Source: an uncultured Burkholderiales bacterium (GTDB taxonomy: Bacteria > Pseudomonadota > Gammaproteobacteria > Burkholderiales > Burkholderiaceae_C). Taken from it: DNA of 64,000 bases. The stretch is taken from contig CAIQHG010000034.1 of NCBI GenBank assembly GCA_903871545.1, forward strand, positions 1 to 64,000, in the 5' to 3' direction. The notes under the pieces were generated by a model. The model ran no database searches. It was not told the DNA's origin and saw only the letters and a list, made by a program, of their open reading frames with translations. Of the stretch, positions 8,810-18,270 are shown in pieces (position 1 is the stretch's first letter; each line of letters starts with the position of its first letter). Both the position numbers and the translations under genes were made by a program.

Positions 8810-10000
8810 TTATGCCAATATTTTCGCAACGACCCCGGCACCCACCGTTTTGCCACCCTCACGGATCGCAAATCTGAGTCCCTCTTCCATCGCAATCGGG
8901 TTGATCAACTTGACAGTTATCGTCACGTTATCCCCTGGCATCACCATCTCTTTTCCTTCTGGCAACTCAATCGCACCTGTCACATCCGTCGTACGGAAGT
9001 AAAACTGTGGCCTGTAGTTGTTAAAGAACGGCGTGTGCCGCCCTCCCTCGTCCTTTGACAACACGTACACCTCAGCCGTGAAATGTGTGTGCGGCTTGAT
9101 CGATCCAGGCTTACACAGCACTTGTCCGCGCTCTACATCTTCGCGCTTTGTACCGCGCAATAAAATTCCAACGTTGTCCCCCGCTTGGCCTTGGTCCAAC
9201 AACTTTCTAAACATCTCAACGCCTGTACAGGTCGTCTTTTGTGTGTCCTTGATACCCACAATCTCGATCTCTTCACCCACCTTCACTATCCCGCGCTCAA
9301 TACGACCCGTCACAACCGTGCCGCGTCCAGAAATAGAGAATACATCTTCTACAGGCATCAAAAACGCACCGTCAATAGCGCGCTCAGGAGTTGGGATGTA
9401 GCTGTCTAAAGCGTCCGCTAACTTTAAAATCGCTAATTCACCAAGCTCGCCCTTGTCGCCTTCCATGGCCAATTTTGCAGAGCCCTTCACAATCGGTGTG
9501 TCGTCGCCCGGGAAGTCGTACTTGGACAACAACTCACGCACCTCCATCTCCACCAACTCGAGCAACTCAGCATCGTCCACCATGTCGCATTTGTTCAAAA
9601 ACACGATGATGTAAGGCACACCCACTTGGCGTGCTAATAAAATGTGCTCGCGTGTTTGGGGCATCGGGCCGTCAGCAGCTGAACACACCAAAATCGCCCC
9701 GTCCATCTGCGCTGCACCCGTAATCATGTTCTTCACATAATCGGCGTGCCCAGGACAGTCCACGTGCGCGTAGTGGCGTGCAGACGTCTCGTACTCCACG
9801 TGTGCTGTGTTGATCGTAATTCCACGCGCCTTTTCCTCGGGCGCCGCATCAATTTGGTCATAAGCCTTCGCCTCGCCACCAAACTTAGCAGATAAAACCG
9901 TTGTGATCGCCGCTGTCAGCGTCGTCTTACCATGGTCGACGTGACCAATCGTGCCCACGTTAACGTGTGGCTTGGTACGCTCAAACTTGCCTTTTGCCAT
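8810..10000 (-). CDS. tuf: Translation elongation factor Tu
   Basis: A 396-residue GTPase delivering aminoacyl-tRNA to the ribosome. G-motifs are intact: [17 protein letters not shown] and NKCD. The track start adds 29 spurious residues; [12 protein letters not shown] at 10000 follows GGAGAG. The coding sequence looks more G+C-rich than neighbouring fusA in hand-counted lines, with many C-ending codons. Proteobacteria often carry a second tuf copy and gene conversion between copies is known, so one may exist outside the window. Confidence 0.98.
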   Translation of the reverse strand: MAKGKFERTKPHVNVGTIGHVDHGKTTLTAAITTVLSAKFGGEAKAYDQIDAAPEEKARGITINTAHVEYETSARHYAHVDCPGHADYVKNMITGAAQMDGAILVCSAADGPMPQTREHILLARQVGVPYIIVFLNKCDMVDDAELLELVEMEVRELLSKYDFPGDDTPIVKGSAKLAMEGDKGELGELAILKLADALDSYIPTPERAIDGAFLMPVEDVFSISGRGTVVTGRIERGIVKVGEEIEIVGIKDTQKTTCTGVEMFRKLLDQGQAGDNVGILLRGTKREDVERGQVLCKPGSIKPHTHFTAEVYVLSKDEGGRHTPFFNNYRPQFYFRTTDVTGAIELPEGKEMVMPGDNVTITVKLINPIAMEEGLRFAIREGGKTVGAGVVAKILA

Positions 10001-10155
10001 TTTTCTCTCCAAAGAACAAAGCCCGTGATACGGTTTAACGTTTGCACAAAGTTGCTGGATATTTTTGCACGGGGAACAAAAAGGCACCTTGTCGCAGACG
10101 TGCGCCCCAAGGCATTGGGACGCGGTGAAAAATTAACTAATCTTGAATGCCTAGA

Positions 10156-12258
10156 TTATTTGGCGCGGGAGGCAACAATTGCCTCAGCAACGTTACGTGG
10201 CGCTTCTGTGTAATGCTTGAACTCCATGGTGTAAGTGGCGCGCCCTTGTGACATTGAACGAAGGGTCGTTGAGTAACCGAACATTTCAGACAAAGGTACC
10301 TCGGCCTTGATAGCCTTACCGCCACCGACCATATCTTCCATGCCCTGTACCATTCCTCGCCTAGAAGACAAATCGCCCATCACATTACCCGCGTAATCCT
10401 CAGGAGTCTCTACCTCGACAGACATCATTGGCTCCAGGATGACAGGGGAGGCTTTCCTACAACCTTCTTTAAAGCCAAAGATACCGGCCATCTTAAACGC
10501 CATCTCTGATGAGTCAACATCGTGGTAAGAGCCGAAATGCAGAGTTACTTTGACGTCCACTACAGGATAGCCGGCCAATACGCCAGAGGTTAGTGCTTCG
10601 ATAACGCCCTTTTCAACTGCAGGAATGTATTCTCTAGGGACGACACCGCCTTTAATTGCGTCTACAAATTCGAAGCCTTTACCCGCTTCGTTCGGCTCAA
10701 TCTTGAAGACTACGTGTCCATACTGACCCTTACCACCAGACTGACGAACGAATTTGCCTTCAGCGTCTTCAATAGTCTTGCGAATTGTCTCGCGGTAGGC
10801 AACCTGTGGCTTGCCCACGTTGGCTTCGACACCAAATTCACGCTTCATACGGTCCACGATAATTTCAAGGTGCAACTCACCCATACCTGCGATGATGGTT
10901 TGTCCAGATTCCTCATCGGTTTTTACGCGGAATGAGGGATCCTCAGCAGCCAAGCGTTGAAGGGCTATACCCATTTTCTCTTGGTCTACTTTTGTTTTAG
11001 GCTCAACCGCCTGAGCGATCACGGGCTCTGGAAACACCATCCGCTCAAGAGTGATAATCGCGTCAGGTGTACACAATGTTTCACCCGTAGTCACATCCTT
11101 CAATCCCACACAAGCCGCAATGTCGCCGGCGCAAATGGCATCAATTTCTTGGCGGTTGTTAGCGTGCATTTGAACAATACGACCAATACGCTCTTTTTTG
11201 CCCTTTATTGGGTTGTAGACAGTGTCTCCTTTGGAAAGAATGCCTGAATACACTCGGACAAAAGTCAGCTGTCCAACAAACGGATCGGTCATTAATTTGA
11301 ATGCAAGAGCAGAAAACTTTTCTCCGTCATCTGCTTTTCTATGAACTTCTTTTTCCTCATCATCCAAGCCACCAACTGGCGGGATGTCAACAGGGGAGGG
11401 CATCAACTCAATGACAGCATCTAACATTCGCTGCACACCCTTGTTCTTGAAAGCGGTGCCGCAAAGCATGGGCTGGATCTCGCCAGCAATGGTACGAGTT
11501 CTAAGTCCTAGTCGAATTTCATCCTCAGACAAATCCCCTCCTTCCAAGTACTTATTCATCAACTCTTCTGAAGCTTCAGCAGCCGCTTCGACCATTTTTT
11601 CTCGCCACTCTTTTGAGCTTGCTGCCAGATCAGCAGGAATCTCTTGATACTCAAATTTCATTCCCTGAGAAGCTTCATCCCAGATGATCGCTTTCATTTT
11701 TAAAAGATCGACGACACCCGTAAAATTCTCTTCAGCTCCAATCGGAATAACAATTGGAATTGGATTGGCTTTTAAGCGTAGACGCATTTGGTCATAAACT
11801 TTAAAGAAGTTAGCACCTGTGCGGTCCATCTTATTCACGAAGGCCAAACGAGGAACACGGTACTTGTTGGCTTGACGCCAAACTGTTTCGGACTGGGGCT
11901 GTACACCACCCACAGCACAATAAACCATACAGGCACCATCTAAAACACGCATAGACCTCTCTACTTCAATCGTAAAGTCAACGTGCCCAGGGGTGTCAAT
12001 AATGTTAATTCGGTGCTCAGGAAAAGATAAATCCATTCCCTTCCAAAAGCAAGTGGTCGCTGCAGAAGTAATGGTGATTCCGCGCTCTTGCTCTTGCTCC
12101 ATCCAGTCCATCGTTGCAGCGCCGTCATGAACCTCACCAATCTTATGATTTACACCGGTGTAAAACAAAATGCGTTCAGTCGTAGTAGTTTTACCAGCAT
12201 CAATGTGCGCTGAAATTCCAATATTACGATAACGCTCGATAGGAGTATTGCGAGCCAT
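10156..12258 (-). CDS. fusA: Translation elongation factor G
   Basis: A 700-residue GTPase driving ribosomal translocation. It opens [20 protein letters not shown] with the P-loop AHIDAGKTT (residues 18-26), then DTPGHVDF and NKMD in the G domain, and ends with the domain IV-V region [12 protein letters not shown] and [15 protein letters not shown]. Length is standard. It lies between rpsG and tuf, separated from tuf by 155 nt in which I see no convincing promoter. Confidence 0.98.
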   Translation of the reverse strand: MARNTPIERYRNIGISAHIDAGKTTTTERILFYTGVNHKIGEVHDGAATMDWMEQEQERGITITSAATTCFWKGMDLSFPEHRINIIDTPGHVDFTIEVERSMRVLDGACMVYCAVGGVQPQSETVWRQANKYRVPRLAFVNKMDRTGANFFKVYDQMRLRLKANPIPIVIPIGAEENFTGVVDLLKMKAIIWDEASQGMKFEYQEIPADLAASSKEWREKMVEAAAEASEELMNKYLEGGDLSEDEIRLGLRTRTIAGEIQPMLCGTAFKNKGVQRMLDAVIELMPSPVDIPPVGGLDDEEKEVHRKADDGEKFSALAFKLMTDPFVGQLTFVRVYSGILSKGDTVYNPIKGKKERIGRIVQMHANNRQEIDAICAGDIAACVGLKDVTTGETLCTPDAIITLERMVFPEPVIAQAVEPKTKVDQEKMGIALQRLAAEDPSFRVKTDEESGQTIIAGMGELHLEIIVDRMKREFGVEANVGKPQVAYRETIRKTIEDAEGKFVRQSGGKGQYGHVVFKIEPNEAGKGFEFVDAIKGGVVPREYIPAVEKGVIEALTSGVLAGYPVVDVKVTLHFGSYHDVDSSEMAFKMAGIFGFKEGCRKASPVILEPMMSVEVETPEDYAGNVMGDLSSRRGMVQGMEDMVGGGKAIKAEVPLSEMFGYSTTLRSMSQGRATYTMEFKHYTEAPRNVAEAIVASRAK

Positions 12259-12346
12259 GAATTTACCTTTTTTAAATCAATGTTTTCGCCATGGCCTGAT
12301 CATGTCGAAAATCGAACCAGCAGGCCTAAACGAAGGTTAGGGGGAA

Positions 12347-12817
12347 TTAGAAACGGAAATGCGAGAAAGCCTTATTAGCCTCTGCCATGCGGTGAACTTC
12401 GTCACGCTTTTTCATAGCACCACCACGACCCTCTGAGGCCTCTAGCAATTCATTAGCCAAGCGCAGTGCCATTGACTTTTCGCCGCGCTTGCGTGCAGCC
12501 TCCTTAATCCACCTCATGGACAATGCCAAACGACGGACTGGGCGCACCTCAACTGGAACTTGGTAGTTTGCTCCACCAACTCGGCGAGATTTAACTTCAA
12601 CCATTGGTTTAACATTGTTAATAGCCAACCCAAAAAGCTCCAAGGGATCTTTGTTGGCTTTTTTCTCAATTTGCTGCAATGCGCCGTAAATAATACGCTC
12701 TGCAACAGCTTTTTTACCGCTCTCCATGATGACGTTCATGAATTTTGAAAGCTCTACATTTCCAAATTTTGGATCCGGCAGAATTTCACGTTTAGGGACT
12801 TCGCGACGACGTGGCAT
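12347..12817 (-). CDS. rpsG: 30S ribosomal protein S7
   Basis: A 156-residue assembly-initiating protein of the 30S head. It opens [20 protein letters not shown] and contains [20 protein letters not shown] and the C-terminal [15 protein letters not shown]. In E. coli S7 represses translation by binding the rpsL-rpsG intergenic mRNA. The corresponding interval here is 179 nt long and contains a series of perfect hairpins, so similar feedback is plausible though unproven. Confidence 0.98.
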   Translation of the reverse strand: MPRRREVPKREILPDPKFGNVELSKFMNVIMESGKKAVAERIIYGALQQIEKKANKDPLELFGLAINNVKPMVEVKSRRVGGANYQVPVEVRPVRRLALSMRWIKEAARKRGEKSMALRLANELLEASEGRGGAMKKRDEVHRMAEANKAFSHFRF

Positions 12818-12847
12818 AACAATAACCTCTTATAAAAATTTCAGTTA

Positions 12848-13011
12848 GCGATTAATTTATCGCCTCGGTAGCCAAACAAGCTACCACTTACTATCCCCAG
12901 TAGTCATGGTGTCTTTTTAGACACGCACTTTAAGGAGACTCATATTCAGACATTGCTGCCAACCGTTTAGAGTAGAACAGCAACACCTAAAATTGTTTAC
13001 GCCTTTTTAGG
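12848..13011 (-). promoter_or_regulatory. Hairpin series in the rpsL-rpsG intergenic mRNA (possible S7 operator)
   Basis: Four inverted repeats occur in about 160 nt. CCTAAAA/TTTTAGG spans the rpsL stop; GTGTCT/AGACAC has a 4-nt loop (12909-12924); GGTAGC/GCTACC has a 7-nt loop (12867-12885); GCGAT/ATCGC lies at 12848-12863, about 30 nt before rpsG. All arms are perfect. Position matches the S7 feedback site known in E. coli; no sequence similarity to that site is claimed. Confidence 0.5.
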
Positions 13012-13374
13012 ACGCTTTGCTCCGTACTTGGAACGAGATTGCTTACGGTCTTTTACGCCCTGCAAATCAAGGGATCCGCGCACAATGTGGTACCTAACAC
13101 CAGGCAAATCTTTCACGCGTCCACCACGAACCAAAACCACTGAGTGCTCTTGTAGATTGTGACCTTCGCCACCAATGTATGAAATTACTTCAAATCCATT
13201 GGTTAAACGCACTTTGGCAACTTTGCGAAGCGCAGAGTTTGGTTTCTTAGGAGTTGTGGTGTACACGCGTGTACAGACTCCGCGCCTTTGTGGTGAGTTT
13301 TGCATAGCTGGACTTTTGGACTTGATCTTCTCGACCGTTCGTCCTTGTCTCACTAGTTGACTAATGGTTGGCAT
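12997..13374 (-). CDS. rpsL: 30S ribosomal protein S12
   Basis: A 125-residue decoding-centre protein. The two loops that carry streptomycin-resistance mutations are wild-type in appearance ([13 protein letters not shown] and [14 protein letters not shown]). It opens [12 protein letters not shown]. It is the first gene of the str operon here, with a good promoter candidate 65 nt upstream. rpoB and rpoC, which precede rpsL in many bacteria, are not adjacent; dacC lies upstream instead. Confidence 0.98.
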   Translation of the reverse strand: MPTISQLVRQGRTVEKIKSKSPAMQNSPQRRGVCTRVYTTTPKKPNSALRKVAKVRLTNGFEVISYIGGEGHNLQEHSVVLVRGGRVKDLPGVRYHIVRGSLDLQGVKDRKQSRSKYGAKRPKKA

Positions 13375-13438
13375 TTAACGTCCCTCAACGTTGTTATCGT
13401 AAATCTTAATCTCTCGGGGAATTTCCGAAAAGCCTTCT

Positions 13439-13466
13439 AGTATAACAGTTTTAAATAAACTTCAAA
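13439..13466 (-). promoter_or_regulatory. Sigma-70 promoter candidate for the str operon
   Basis: Minus strand TTTGAA, 16-nt spacer, TATACT, with TG one base before the -10 (TGTTATACT, extended -10). The predicted start lies about 55-60 nt upstream of rpsL. Confidence 0.55.
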
Positions 13467-13596
13467 CCCTAATTGCTAGATAAATCAGCCGTTTAGTGCA
13501 TTAAGGCACCAAAAAGGATCAGAAGAAATACAAACACTGGCTATTTGTACATGACACGCAGGATTCTTATCATTTACGAATCATAAAGCGACACAC

Positions 13597-14784
13597 TCAC
13601 TTAATCCACAAGCGAATGGCATCCCACGTTCTACCCATAAAACCAGCTTGTTCGACCGCTTGCAGACTTAAGAGCGGCAACTCCAACAATGTGGCCCCGT
13701 CCAATTTAACCAACAACTTGGCCACCGGTTGGCCTAGAGCAATAGGGGCCATTAATGGATCAACCCGTGAAACTTCTGTTGTAGTTTTACTGGCCTGGCC
13801 ACTTGGTACAGCAACAACAATAGGTTCGTTGCGTCCCAATTTGACCGTGGCATCTTTACCTTGCCAAACTCGAGGGGCTTGAACAACCTGCCCAGCCTCA
13901 TAAAGCTTTACGCCGTCAAACGCGGTATAGCCCCAATTTATGAGTTTTTGCGCCTCATTGGCTCTTGACACGTCGCTGGAGGCCCCCAAGATAATCGCAA
14001 GCAATCTTCGACCCGCTAAGTTAGGGAAGTCTCTCTTAGCTGTAGCGATCATGCAGTAGCCGGCCGCCTCGGTGTGCCCAGTCTTTAGTCCATCAACGGA
14101 GGGGTCTCTGAACAGCAAAAGATTTCGGTTATTTTCGTTTGAAACTGGGGTGCCCGGATATCTGTACTTTTTAATTGCGTAATAGCCTACATACTGTGGG
14201 AAATCTTGCATCAGACGGGTTGCCAAAACCGATAGATCTTTGGCTGTTGTTATATGGCCTTGCTCGGGTAAGCCTTCAGGGTTTTTAAAGGTAGTGTTTT
14301 TCATACCAAGCAGTTTTGCCTGTTCGTTCATCATTTGAACAAAATGCTCCTCATTGCCTCCTACTCCCTCTGCCAAAGCAATAGTGGCGTCGTTGCCAGA
14401 CTGGACAATCATGCCTTTGATTAAATCTTCCACGGGGACTTGCATTTTGGGATCAATAAACATTCTTGATCCCTCTACCTTCCAAGCATGAACACTAACA
14501 GGGAAAGTTTGATTAAGAGCGATTTTTTTCAATCTCAGCGCATCGAATACCAAATAGGCAGACATCAACTTTGTTAATGACGCAGGCTCAACTGGTTCAT
14601 CGGCCCCTTTCTCTGCCAATATCTGGTGGGCATTTACGTCCAACAACAAGTACGCTTTTGCAGCTATTTCTGGGGCCTGGAAAAGCTCAGCCCAAGCAAA
14701 ATTTACAAAAAAAATAAGCAAAAAAAATGCGCAAACTGCATCTCTTGCATGTCTTCTAAAACTAAAAAGTCGTAAGTGTTTCAT
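13597..14784 (-). CDS. dacC: D-alanyl-D-alanine carboxypeptidase (PBP5/6 type)
   Basis: A 395-residue low-molecular-weight penicillin-binding protein that trims the terminal D-Ala of peptidoglycan stem peptides in the periplasm. All three active-site motifs are present: SLTK (69-72), SGN (129-131) and KTG (234-236). A signal peptide covers about residues 1-33, and the C-terminal IRLWIK looks like the amphipathic membrane-anchoring helix. The ORF track begins at TTG one codon before; the ATG at 14784 is preferred. Whether this is dacA or dacC by ancestry cannot be decided, so the symbol is approximate. Confidence 0.9.
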   Translation of the reverse strand: MKHLRLFSFRRHARDAVCAFFLLIFFVNFAWAELFQAPEIAAKAYLLLDVNAHQILAEKGADEPVEPASLTKLMSAYLVFDALRLKKIALNQTFPVSVHAWKVEGSRMFIDPKMQVPVEDLIKGMIVQSGNDATIALAEGVGGNEEHFVQMMNEQAKLLGMKNTTFKNPEGLPEQGHITTAKDLSVLATRLMQDFPQYVGYYAIKKYRYPGTPVSNENNRNLLLFRDPSVDGLKTGHTEAAGYCMIATAKRDFPNLAGRRLLAIILGASSDVSRANEAQKLINWGYTAFDGVKLYEAGQVVQAPRVWQGKDATVKLGRNEPIVVAVPSGQASKTTTEVSRVDPLMAPIALGQPVAKLLVKLDGATLLELPLLSLQAVEQAGFMGRTWDAIRLWIK

Positions 14785-14804
14785 CAAAATAATCTTTTAT
14801 TAGT

Positions 14805-15482
14805 CTAATTTTGTATTTGGGCGGTCAAGTGTCTGATCACCAAAGACTTTAATAGAGGGAGCTGACCGTGAAAAAAATGGCCTACAGCCGGAATTACTGT
14901 AACGGGCAATACCTGCGGCTCAGCCCATTGCATAACTGAGCTCAAAGGAACAGTATCATCTTGTTCGCCGTGGATCACAAGCGTATGATTTTGCAACTCG
15001 GCAGGAATAGGGCGCACATCAAACCGCGTAGTCGCAGTTCCAACCAAAATAATTTTTCTCAATTCCCCCAACTCCTCGCCAGCTTTTGAGCGACCTTGGG
15101 CGTGCAGCTTCTCTACAGCGTGAGAGGCCACAAAGGCCCCAAATGAAAAACCTGCTATTGAAATGGGTCCTTTAGGAGCTATTTGATTGATGATTGACAA
15201 GAGATCTGCTGCCTCACCAACACCGCCGTCATGCACGCCCTCACTACCGCCTACACCGCGAAAATTAAAACGCAATACCCTCCATCCACAACCCACATAA
15301 GCTCGGGCCAAGGTTTGTACAACCTTGTTGTCCATCGTCCCACCAAATAAAGGGTGCGGATGGCATATGAAAGCCCAACCAGAATGTTGCTGGCTTAATA
15401 GCTGTGGATCTGGATAGTCCACTAAGCAGGCTAAAGCTCCAGCTTGGCCCTGTAGGATCATCGACTCACTTAATTTATTCAC
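14805..15482 (-). CDS. Alpha/beta hydrolase (COG2945-like)
   Basis: A 225-residue cytoplasmic hydrolase. CHPHPLFGGTMDNKVV near residue 40 and FNFRGVGGSEG near 73 are hallmarks of this group; the nucleophile elbow GFSFG places Ser at about 113, with the acid probably in HGEQDDTVP and the histidine in VGHFFHG. The natural substrate of the family is not established. It lies 3 nt after the 2Fe-2S protein gene and 20 nt before dacC, so it belongs to the same minus-strand transcription unit. Confidence 0.85.
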   Translation of the reverse strand: MNKLSESMILQGQAGALACLVDYPDPQLLSQQHSGWAFICHPHPLFGGTMDNKVVQTLARAYVGCGWRVLRFNFRGVGGSEGVHDGGVGEAADLLSIINQIAPKGPISIAGFSFGAFVASHAVEKLHAQGRSKAGEELGELRKIILVGTATTRFDVRPIPAELQNHTLVIHGEQDDTVPLSSVMQWAEPQVLPVTVIPAVGHFFHGQLPLLKSLVIRHLTAQIQN

Positions 15483-15485
15483 AGC

Positions 15486-15833
15486 TCAGCGTCCTACGTC
15501 AGGCGCGATCAACAATCGTTCAACAACTTTATTGTTTATTAAATGAGACTCAACTATTTCGTCAATGTCTGCGTTGTCTACGAAGGTGTACCAAATTCCC
15601 TCTGGGTACACAACTAGCACCGGACCGCCCGCGCACCGATCCAAGCACCCGGCTTTATTGATTCGAACGGATCCTGGGCCGTTTAAATTTAGATTTTTAA
15701 CGGTTTTCTTGCAGTAATCAAAAGCTTCTTGAGCCTTGTGCTGCGCGCAGCATGCCTCATTACCTGGGCGTTCATTCAAACAAAAAAATACGTGATGTTT
15801 GTAGTACGTTGAAGTAGTGGTTGTATTAGTCAT
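15486..15833 (-). CDS. Thioredoxin-like (2Fe-2S) ferredoxin domain protein
   Basis: A 115-residue small electron carrier of the shethna-type thioredoxin-fold ferredoxins. Cysteines fit the pattern: HVFFC (Cys18), EACCA (Cys28/29), and AGCLDRCAGGP (Cys63, Cys67). The proline-containing GGPVLVVYPEG segment is typical. The physiological partner is unknown. It is packed between the VanZ-like gene (9 nt) and the hydrolase (3 nt), implying co-transcription with hemJ. Confidence 0.85.
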   Translation of the reverse strand: MTNTTTTSTYYKHHVFFCLNERPGNEACCAQHKAQEAFDYCKKTVKNLNLNGPGSVRINKAGCLDRCAGGPVLVVYPEGIWYTFVDNADIDEIVESHLINNKVVERLLIAPDVGR

Positions 15834-15842
15834 CTATTTATT

Positions 15843-16988
15843 TTAAATCTGTTTACGTTTCAAGCCGTGGATGACCTTATAAAATATTAACGACAATACT
15901 GCAAAGGGCCACACCCACCCCAGCCACTGAGCCAATCCATTAAAACGTATGAATTTACCTTGCTCCCAGTTTTTAAGGGTCTGCGCCAAATAAACATCCA
16001 GCCCGCGTTGATTGATTAAAAACAATTGCACGGTTATGATAATGATTAAAAAAACGTCGTAACTGCTAGTATCAAGCCTCAAACTTACAAGGGACAAAAA
16101 CACGCCTAAAATTAACCCCGCATACACCAATGGGGTGAGCCAAGACCAGGCGTGAGTAGGTCCAAAGCTTAAAGCGGTGGACAAGCCTGTTAACAAAATT
16201 GCAGTTATAAAAACTAACCCCAAGAAAACCAACCTTTGCCAGGCTTTTTGAATCACCGCAGCGCCTAGTAAAAAAGGCGTCAACAGGCCAAGAGCTACAC
16301 AAACCAATTCCACGCTTGGCGCTAATGGCTGGGTCTGATAATTAAAAGCTGGTAGCCAATCTAAAAAGGGGGTTTTGTCTAAGAGTTCTTTTAACGCAAA
16401 ATAAACTCTTGCATGAATTTGCCCTAACCCCAGGGGCACCTCACTTGGGAACAAAAGTGAAAAGGGCCAAAGCGCAATTAGCACTAAACTGGCGTTCACT
16501 CCTTTAGTGGACGCACTTAGCCAGCGGCTTCTAAACAGACTCCACCTTTCCAAAAACCCAGCGCGCTCTAGAGCGAAAGACAAAGTAGAACCCATCATTG
16601 CACCAATACTATTAAACAATAGGTCAGCCAATGAGGGCACACGAGCAGGCAAGTAGCTTTGAATGCTCTCCATAAAAAGTGAAAGCAAAGTGGCAATTCC
16701 AACGCCATTTATCCAAGCAACGCTGCGTCTATCTGTTCTTACAAAACCAAGCGTTAAAAAAAATCCTAAGGGCGCGTACCCCAAAATATTAGAAACAACA
16801 TCAAATCCAGTCCAGTAATGGGGCCAGCCTGCCAAAAAAAAATCCCATGGATTCAAGTCTTGGTTGCGCCAATCTTGGAAGGGGTACAAACTTGCATAAA
16901 TTATTAATAAAACATAGACGATACTAAGGGACCAAGCCGAAGTGGGCTCGTCAATCTTTCTCAAATGACTGACTCGCTTTATAGTCAT
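15843..16988 (-). CDS. VanZ-like family membrane protein
   Basis: A 381-residue polytopic inner-membrane protein. The N-terminal half matches the VanZ-like pattern (ASLYPFQDWRNQDL, VSNILGYAPLGFFLTLGF, ESIQSYLPARVPSLADLLFNSIGA), and about eight to nine hydrophobic stretches run through to the C-terminus. VanZ itself confers low-level teicoplanin resistance, but the function of chromosomal homologues is not defined. The track start is a TTG inside the end of hemJ; ATG at 16988 is preferred although no strong ribosome binding site precedes either. Confidence 0.8.
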   Translation of the reverse strand: MTIKRVSHLRKIDEPTSAWSLSIVYVLLIIYASLYPFQDWRNQDLNPWDFFLAGWPHYWTGFDVVSNILGYAPLGFFLTLGFVRTDRRSVAWINGVGIATLLSLFMESIQSYLPARVPSLADLLFNSIGAMMGSTLSFALERAGFLERWSLFRSRWLSASTKGVNASLVLIALWPFSLLFPSEVPLGLGQIHARVYFALKELLDKTPFLDWLPAFNYQTQPLAPSVELVCVALGLLTPFLLGAAVIQKAWQRLVFLGLVFITAILLTGLSTALSFGPTHAWSWLTPLVYAGLILGVFLSLVSLRLDTSSYDVFLIIIITVQLFLINQRGLDVYLAQTLKNWEQGKFIRFNGLAQWLGWVWPFAVLSLIFYKVIHGLKRKQI

Positions 16989-17004
16989 GCCGTCACGCTT
17001 TTGT

Positions 17005-17451
17005 CTAAAAGGGTTTAACAACGACTAAGATAACTGTGGCAGTGAGAAAAACCACTGGTATCTCATTGAACCATCTGTACCAAATATGGGAGCGTTCATC
17101 AGTTCTTGTCTGAAATTGGCCTAGGTGTCTGGCGCACCAAAAATGATACAACACGGTGCAAAAAACTACAGTTAGTTTGGCATGCAGCCAACCGATATGA
17201 ACATTTGCGCTTTGAGGCGAAAAGAGATCTTCTTGCCAAACCAAAAGGAAACCTAGACTTAATGCGGGGACCATTAAGATCGTAGTAAATCTATAAAGCT
17301 TTCTGGCCATCAACAGCAATCGCTCATGCTCAGCAACTGATTCTTTTGGAACCATGGCTAAATTAACAAAAATCCGCGGCAGATAAAAAAGCCCAGCAAA
17401 CCAACTAGTAACAAAAATAATGTGTAATGATTTAATCCAAAGGATTTGCAT
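17005..17451 (-). CDS. hemJ: Protoporphyrinogen oxidase HemJ (CopD-like family)
   Basis: A 148-residue inner-membrane protein with four predicted helices. The first, LWIKSLHIIFVTSWFAGLFYLPR, is the diagnostic HemJ segment with its essential histidine (His10), and HAKLTVVF later carries the conserved lysine. HemJ oxidises protoporphyrinogen IX to protoporphyrin IX in haem synthesis, replacing HemG or HemY. The gene overlaps slightly with alternative starts of the downstream VanZ-like gene. It is preceded by a 12-bp perfect inverted repeat. Confidence 0.87.
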   Translation of the reverse strand: MQILWIKSLHIIFVTSWFAGLFYLPRIFVNLAMVPKESVAEHERLLLMARKLYRFTTILMVPALSLGFLLVWQEDLFSPQSANVHIGWLHAKLTVVFCTVLYHFWCARHLGQFQTRTDERSHIWYRWFNEIPVVFLTATVILVVVKPF

Positions 17452-17522
17452 AATGTGATCTTAGTGACAGCTCTTGCCAAACATTGCTCTTGACTAACCA
17501 TACTCTTGTCAATTTACTTCAA

Positions 17523-17555
17523 CTCTTTAAACCACGAGTTATTTGGTTTAAAGAG
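17523..17555. repeat. Perfect 12-bp inverted repeat between the dienelactone hydrolase gene and hemJ
   Basis: Arms CTCTTTAAACCA and TGGTTTAAAGAG with a 9-nt spacer, in the 127-nt gap between two minus-strand genes. No T-run follows on the minus strand, so it is a weak terminator at best; an operator or mRNA-stabilising hairpin are alternatives. Confidence 0.6.
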
Positions 17556-17578
17556 GACCACGCAAGGTCTTAAAAAAT

Positions 17579-18268
17579 TTAAGAAAAACTATGTATCAAG
17601 AATGCTAACGTTCGCTCCAAAGCTTCATCTGCTGCTTTCGCATTATGTGAACCCCTTTGATCGCAATTAAATCCATGGTCAGCCGCGTAAACGTGAACTT
17701 TCACTTCGGGTTGCTTTTTCTCGAAAGCCCTTACCGACTCCATAGAAATGTGTTGATCTTGTTCGCCAAAATGCGCCATGACCGGACATCTAGGCCGGCG
17801 AGATGACTCCTCCTCTGAGGTCATGCCTCCGCCGTAATAAGGAATAGCAGCGCTTAACCCCCTCACCAAGTCAGCGCTTCTCCAAGTCAAAAGCCCCCCC
17901 CAGCAATAACCCACCATTGCAACCTTACCTTTTGAGTTTAGACCGGCGTAGTCCACAGCAGCCTGTAGGTCTGTAATCACACCAGGGGCGGGGAGTGCCT
18001 CTACTCTGGCCTTAAGCTCGATACCCTTTTTCATGTCATCGCCCGTGTATCCAAGCTCGACCCCCTTTTCAACCCTATCAAACGTGGCAGGCGCTATGGC
18101 TAAAAAGCCTGCGAGCGCGTAGCTCTCTGCTACGGCTCGGATATGAGAGTTCACCCCAAAAATTTCTTGAACCACTACAACTGCCCCTCGAACCGAAACC
18201 TTAGGTAGCGCCAAATAAGCTGAAGACATGAATCCATCAGCAGCTTTTAATTGAATAGACTGTCCCAT
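17579..18268 (-). CDS. Dienelactone hydrolase family protein
   Basis: A 229-residue alpha/beta hydrolase with the cysteine-based triad of dienelactone hydrolase: GYCWGG gives Cys122, GEQD gives Asp171 and DHGFNC gives His198, almost superimposable on the classical 123/171/202 numbering. The true substrate may be dienelactone or another lactone; no chlorocatechol genes are nearby. It starts 2 nt after the HCCA isomerase gene, forming a two-gene catabolic-looking unit. Confidence 0.88.
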   Translation of the reverse strand: MGQSIQLKAADGFMSSAYLALPKVSVRGAVVVVQEIFGVNSHIRAVAESYALAGFLAIAPATFDRVEKGVELGYTGDDMKKGIELKARVEALPAPGVITDLQAAVDYAGLNSKGKVAMVGYCWGGLLTWRSADLVRGLSAAIPYYGGGMTSEEESSRRPRCPVMAHFGEQDQHISMESVRAFEKKQPEVKVHVYAADHGFNCDQRGSHNAKAADEALERTLAFLIHSFS

Positions 18269-18270
18269 GA

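Noticed and set aside
10001-10087. 29-residue N-terminal extension of EF-Tu in the ORF track
   Set aside because: EF-Tu begins [12 protein letters not shown], with GGAGAG just before it; the extension uses an alternative start in the leader.
13551-13581. GATTC/GAATC repeat after dacC as a terminator
   Set aside because: Five to six weak base pairs and no T-run on the minus strand.
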